A DNA stretch of 64,000 nt, from NCBI GenBank assembly GCA_005938025.2, contig VCCI02000001.1, forward strand, positions 558,001 through 622,000. Direction: 5' to 3'. Position 1 is the first letter of the stretch. Each line of letters begins with the position of its first letter. This document shows positions 62,487 to 64,000 of the stretch, one piece after another. Both the position numbers and the translations under genes were made by a program. This stretch comes from Inquilinus sp. KBS0705 (GTDB taxonomy: Bacteria; Bacteroidota; Bacteroidia; Sphingobacteriales; Sphingobacteriaceae). The notes under the pieces were generated by a model. The model was not told the origin of the DNA. It did not search any database and saw nothing but the letters and a program-made list of their open reading frames with translations.

Positions 62487-63460
62487 AGCAGTTTTTCTAT
62501 ATTGGGGTCGTTAAATCCATTAGAAACCTCATAACAATGATTGCAGTGGTGACCCGTTACAATTTCCACATAGTCATAAGGCAATGCGATAAAATCAAAG
62601 TGCATTTTCGTTCCCCAGGTAAACTCGCCACAGGCACCACACTGGTTGTTTAGAAATTTGGTCTTTGTGTATGCCGCGGTATTGAAATTTATAACTACCC
62701 CGTTTTCTTTAGCAATTGCTAACTCATTAGGAGTAAATGTTCCCGGCTCCCTTGATATTCCACTATGTGTTGGCCGGTTAATTCTCGCAACTTTCATGGG
62801 AGAGTTGCAATACGAGCATTGCCCTGAATAGATCCCCAAAAGAGTCTTTTGCTTGGCATACCCACATACCGTACACGGGGGGTTAACGCAGGTCGTGATA
62901 CGATTTGGGTTCGCTATTTTGCTGTCTATATTATCTATATCGATATCTGATGACAAATTGATTTGAATCATAATGATGTTATTGCGTTTGTAATAGTCCA
63001 AAGCGGATTGTTCAGGTTTATGACTAACTACGACTTCTATTACAGCAAACACCTTGTTTTCTTTATCAAACAACGCTATATCCGGTTGGCATACGACCAA
63101 ATTATGTTCAACCTTTAGGCCGGTGATTTTCTTTAATAGGTTCCCCGAATGAGGTTCATCACAATAGTTGCAATGCCAGGCAATCGTTAGTGATTGTTGG
63201 TCGACTATGTGTTGTTGCAATTTATCCGCAAGGAGCATCTTAAAACAGTAATGCAAGGCAGTTTCGGGAGTACAGTTTGGCGTTAGTGTGCGGTGCGCAA
63301 AATGCGGACGTTTGGCTCCTTTTAGTGTACTGCCACTTTTTCGGAGTATCAGTTCAGACTTGCAAACAGGGCAAAAGTATGGGATAGCCTTTTCTGCATC
63401 ATTGGCCTTTATCAGCATGCCATTGGTATCTACTGCTACAGTATAAAGAACCTTGCTCAT
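62483..63460 (-). CDS. CoiA-like protein with zinc-ribbon pairs
   Basis: The protein is 325 residues. The N-terminus contains a CoiA-type start (YFCPVCKSELILRKSG, then RPHFAHRT). A PD-(D/E)xK-like strand pair is formed by VCQPDIALFDKENKVFAVIEVV, here cited as the Asp and the Glu-x-Val. The second half has several CxxC pairs (CNYC, CTVC, CSYC, CGAC and CNHC), indicating two or more zinc ribbons. CoiA in Gram-positives is needed for competence, while the Bacteroidota homologs are uncharacterised. The 4-nt overlap with the HExxH gene indicates a joint operon. Confidence 0.7.
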   Translation of the reverse strand: MSKVLYTVAVDTNGMLIKANDAEKAIPYFCPVCKSELILRKSGSTLKGAKRPHFAHRTLTPNCTPETALHYCFKMLLADKLQQHIVDQQSLTIAWHCNYCDEPHSGNLLKKITGLKVEHNLVVCQPDIALFDKENKVFAVIEVVVSHKPEQSALDYYKRNNIIMIQINLSSDIDIDNIDSKIANPNRITTCVNPPCTVCGYAKQKTLLGIYSGQCSYCNSPMKVARINRPTHSGISREPGTFTPNELAIAKENGVVINFNTAAYTKTKFLNNQCGACGEFTWGTKMHFDFIALPYDYVEIVTGHHCNHCYEVSNGFNDPNIEKLL

Positions 63461-63584
63461 GGCGTGTACTAATTGTGATTGATCTCGAGTTTGGTGAACT
63501 AAAGTATCAATTTATTTTCAGTTTGCATAGGTAGTGTTGATAGTATGGGAAATCTGTATCTTGCAGTACCAACCTATACCCTTC

Positions 63585-63824
63585 ATGAAAAAAGTATTGT
63601 TTATACTGCTGCTGCTTGTATCAGTAACAGGCGGAATTATTCCCTCCCAGGCACAGCGTGCAAAGCCCAAAGTTGAATACGTGCTGATCTGCAATAGCAG
63701 TTCGGCGTATGCGTATCATTCTTACGAATGCAGAGGCCTTTCACGCTGCACGCACGAAATTAGCAAGGTGACAAAAAAGCAAGCTATCAAGCTTGGTTAC
63801 AGGGCATGCCGAATTTGTTATTAA
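63585..63824 (+). CDS. Small secreted Cys-rich protein
   Basis: The protein is 79 residues from ATG 63585, where a Sec signal (MKKVLFILLLLVSVTGG) begins. A frame start at 63534 would precede it. The mature part contains YHSYECRGLSRC, then CRIC at the C-terminus, a four-Cys pattern like the Ada N-terminal metal-binding module or HNH-associated Cys knuckles. Such short secreted forms occur next to nucleases and phage genes, but the role is not known. It is not obviously linked to the neighbouring genes. Confidence 0.65.
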   Translation: MKKVLFILLLLVSVTGGIIPSQAQRAKPKVEYVLICNSSSAYAYHSYECRGLSRCTHEISKVTKKQAIKLGYRACRICY

Positions 63825-63845
63825 AACTGGTTATATTAGTTGAAC

Positions 63846-64000
63846 ATGCAAAAGAATAAAACGGTATTTATGCGGATAGTAGTTGGATTACTGCTCATAG
63901 CAGGATGTACCCCGCTCATATCCCCCTTTGACCAATACTCATATACGCAGACAACTTCCTTGAAGGTGGAGGCGTTAAGCGTTATGGGCGAAGCAACCGA
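63846..64000 (+). CDS. Lipoprotein gene, truncated by the window end
   Basis: Only the first ~51 codons are present from ATG 63846 (or ATG 63870). The N-terminus MRIVVGLLLIAGC is a lipoprotein signal with the Cys of the lipobox after a short hydrophobic core, followed by a mature start TPLISPFDQYSYTQT. The rest lies beyond 64000. The family cannot be named from this piece, although the FDQYSYTQT region is typical of small Bacteroidota envelope lipoproteins. It follows the Cys-rich protein by 21 nt. Confidence 0.65.
   Translation, partial: MQKNKTVFMRIVVGLLLIAGCTPLISPFDQYSYTQTTSLKVEALSVMGEAT

Overview
The window looks like chromosome of a Bacteroidota bacterium, most likely a soil or freshwater Sphingobacteriaceae relative (Mucilaginibacter/Pedobacter type). 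The evidence is indirect: Bacteroidota-type mobilisation proteins and integrase, AraC-rich regulation, DUF2147/DUF3347/DUF4386 families, a TAnnTTTG -7 element, few Shine-Dalgarno sequences and an ImuA-ImuB-DnaE2 mutasome in place of a LexA-linked Pol V. No ribosomal or other taxonomic marker gene is present.

1-8.8 kb is an oxygen-limitation locus. It holds the end of an alcohol dehydrogenase, hemN, a fermentative D-lactate dehydrogenase, a response regulator with a CRP/FNR output, a PAS histidine kinase whose PAS domain carries every heme-pocket residue of FixL, a LOG-family protein, a gene broken by one stop codon, an L,D-transpeptidase and a tandem universal stress protein. Five TGA-N6-TCA palindromes sit in front of these transcription units. 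The picture is a FixL-like kinase signalling to a CRP-output regulator that controls its own neighbourhood.

8.9-26.6 kb is a putative integrated mobilisable island. Its core is an excisionase-like protein, BfmA/BtgA-type and DUF5712-type mobilisation proteins, an XRE regulator, a HEPN protein, an ORF6N protein and a tyrosine integrase beside a tRNA-3'-end-like remnant. Its cargo is a defence block: hsdR-hsdM-hsdS-mrr on the minus strand and, divergently, a two-gene AT-rich unit (DGQHR/ParB-like protein plus HEPN protein) that is a candidate undescribed defence system.

27-39.9 kb holds a ParA remnant, a serine hydrolase and a copper-handling cluster (HMA-headed AraC regulator, HMA-membrane fusion, DUF3347, multicopper oxidase), flanked by two paralogous DJ-1/PfpI genes, one of them frameshifted, then a GlxA-type regulator, a DMT transporter and an alpha/beta hydrolase.

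39.9-48.5 kb is minus-strand. One run is beta-barrel, C1 peptidase, DUF4386 and two CPBP proteases; the next is a small membrane protein, a thioredoxin-reductase-like flavoprotein and an atypical SDR; then a beta-lactamase-like hydrolase and an AraC regulator.

48.9-61.5 kb carries a ParA gene, a small RHH-like protein, a truncated LytTR domain, an orphan full-length LanB dehydratase, the imuA-imuB-dnaE2 cassette and a SRAP (HMCES/YedK) operon. The mutasome and the SRAP operon share a 19-bp palindrome, a candidate SOS box. 61.5-64 kb has a small secreted peptide, a HExxH protein, a CoiA-like protein, a small secreted Cys-rich protein and the start of a lipoprotein gene.
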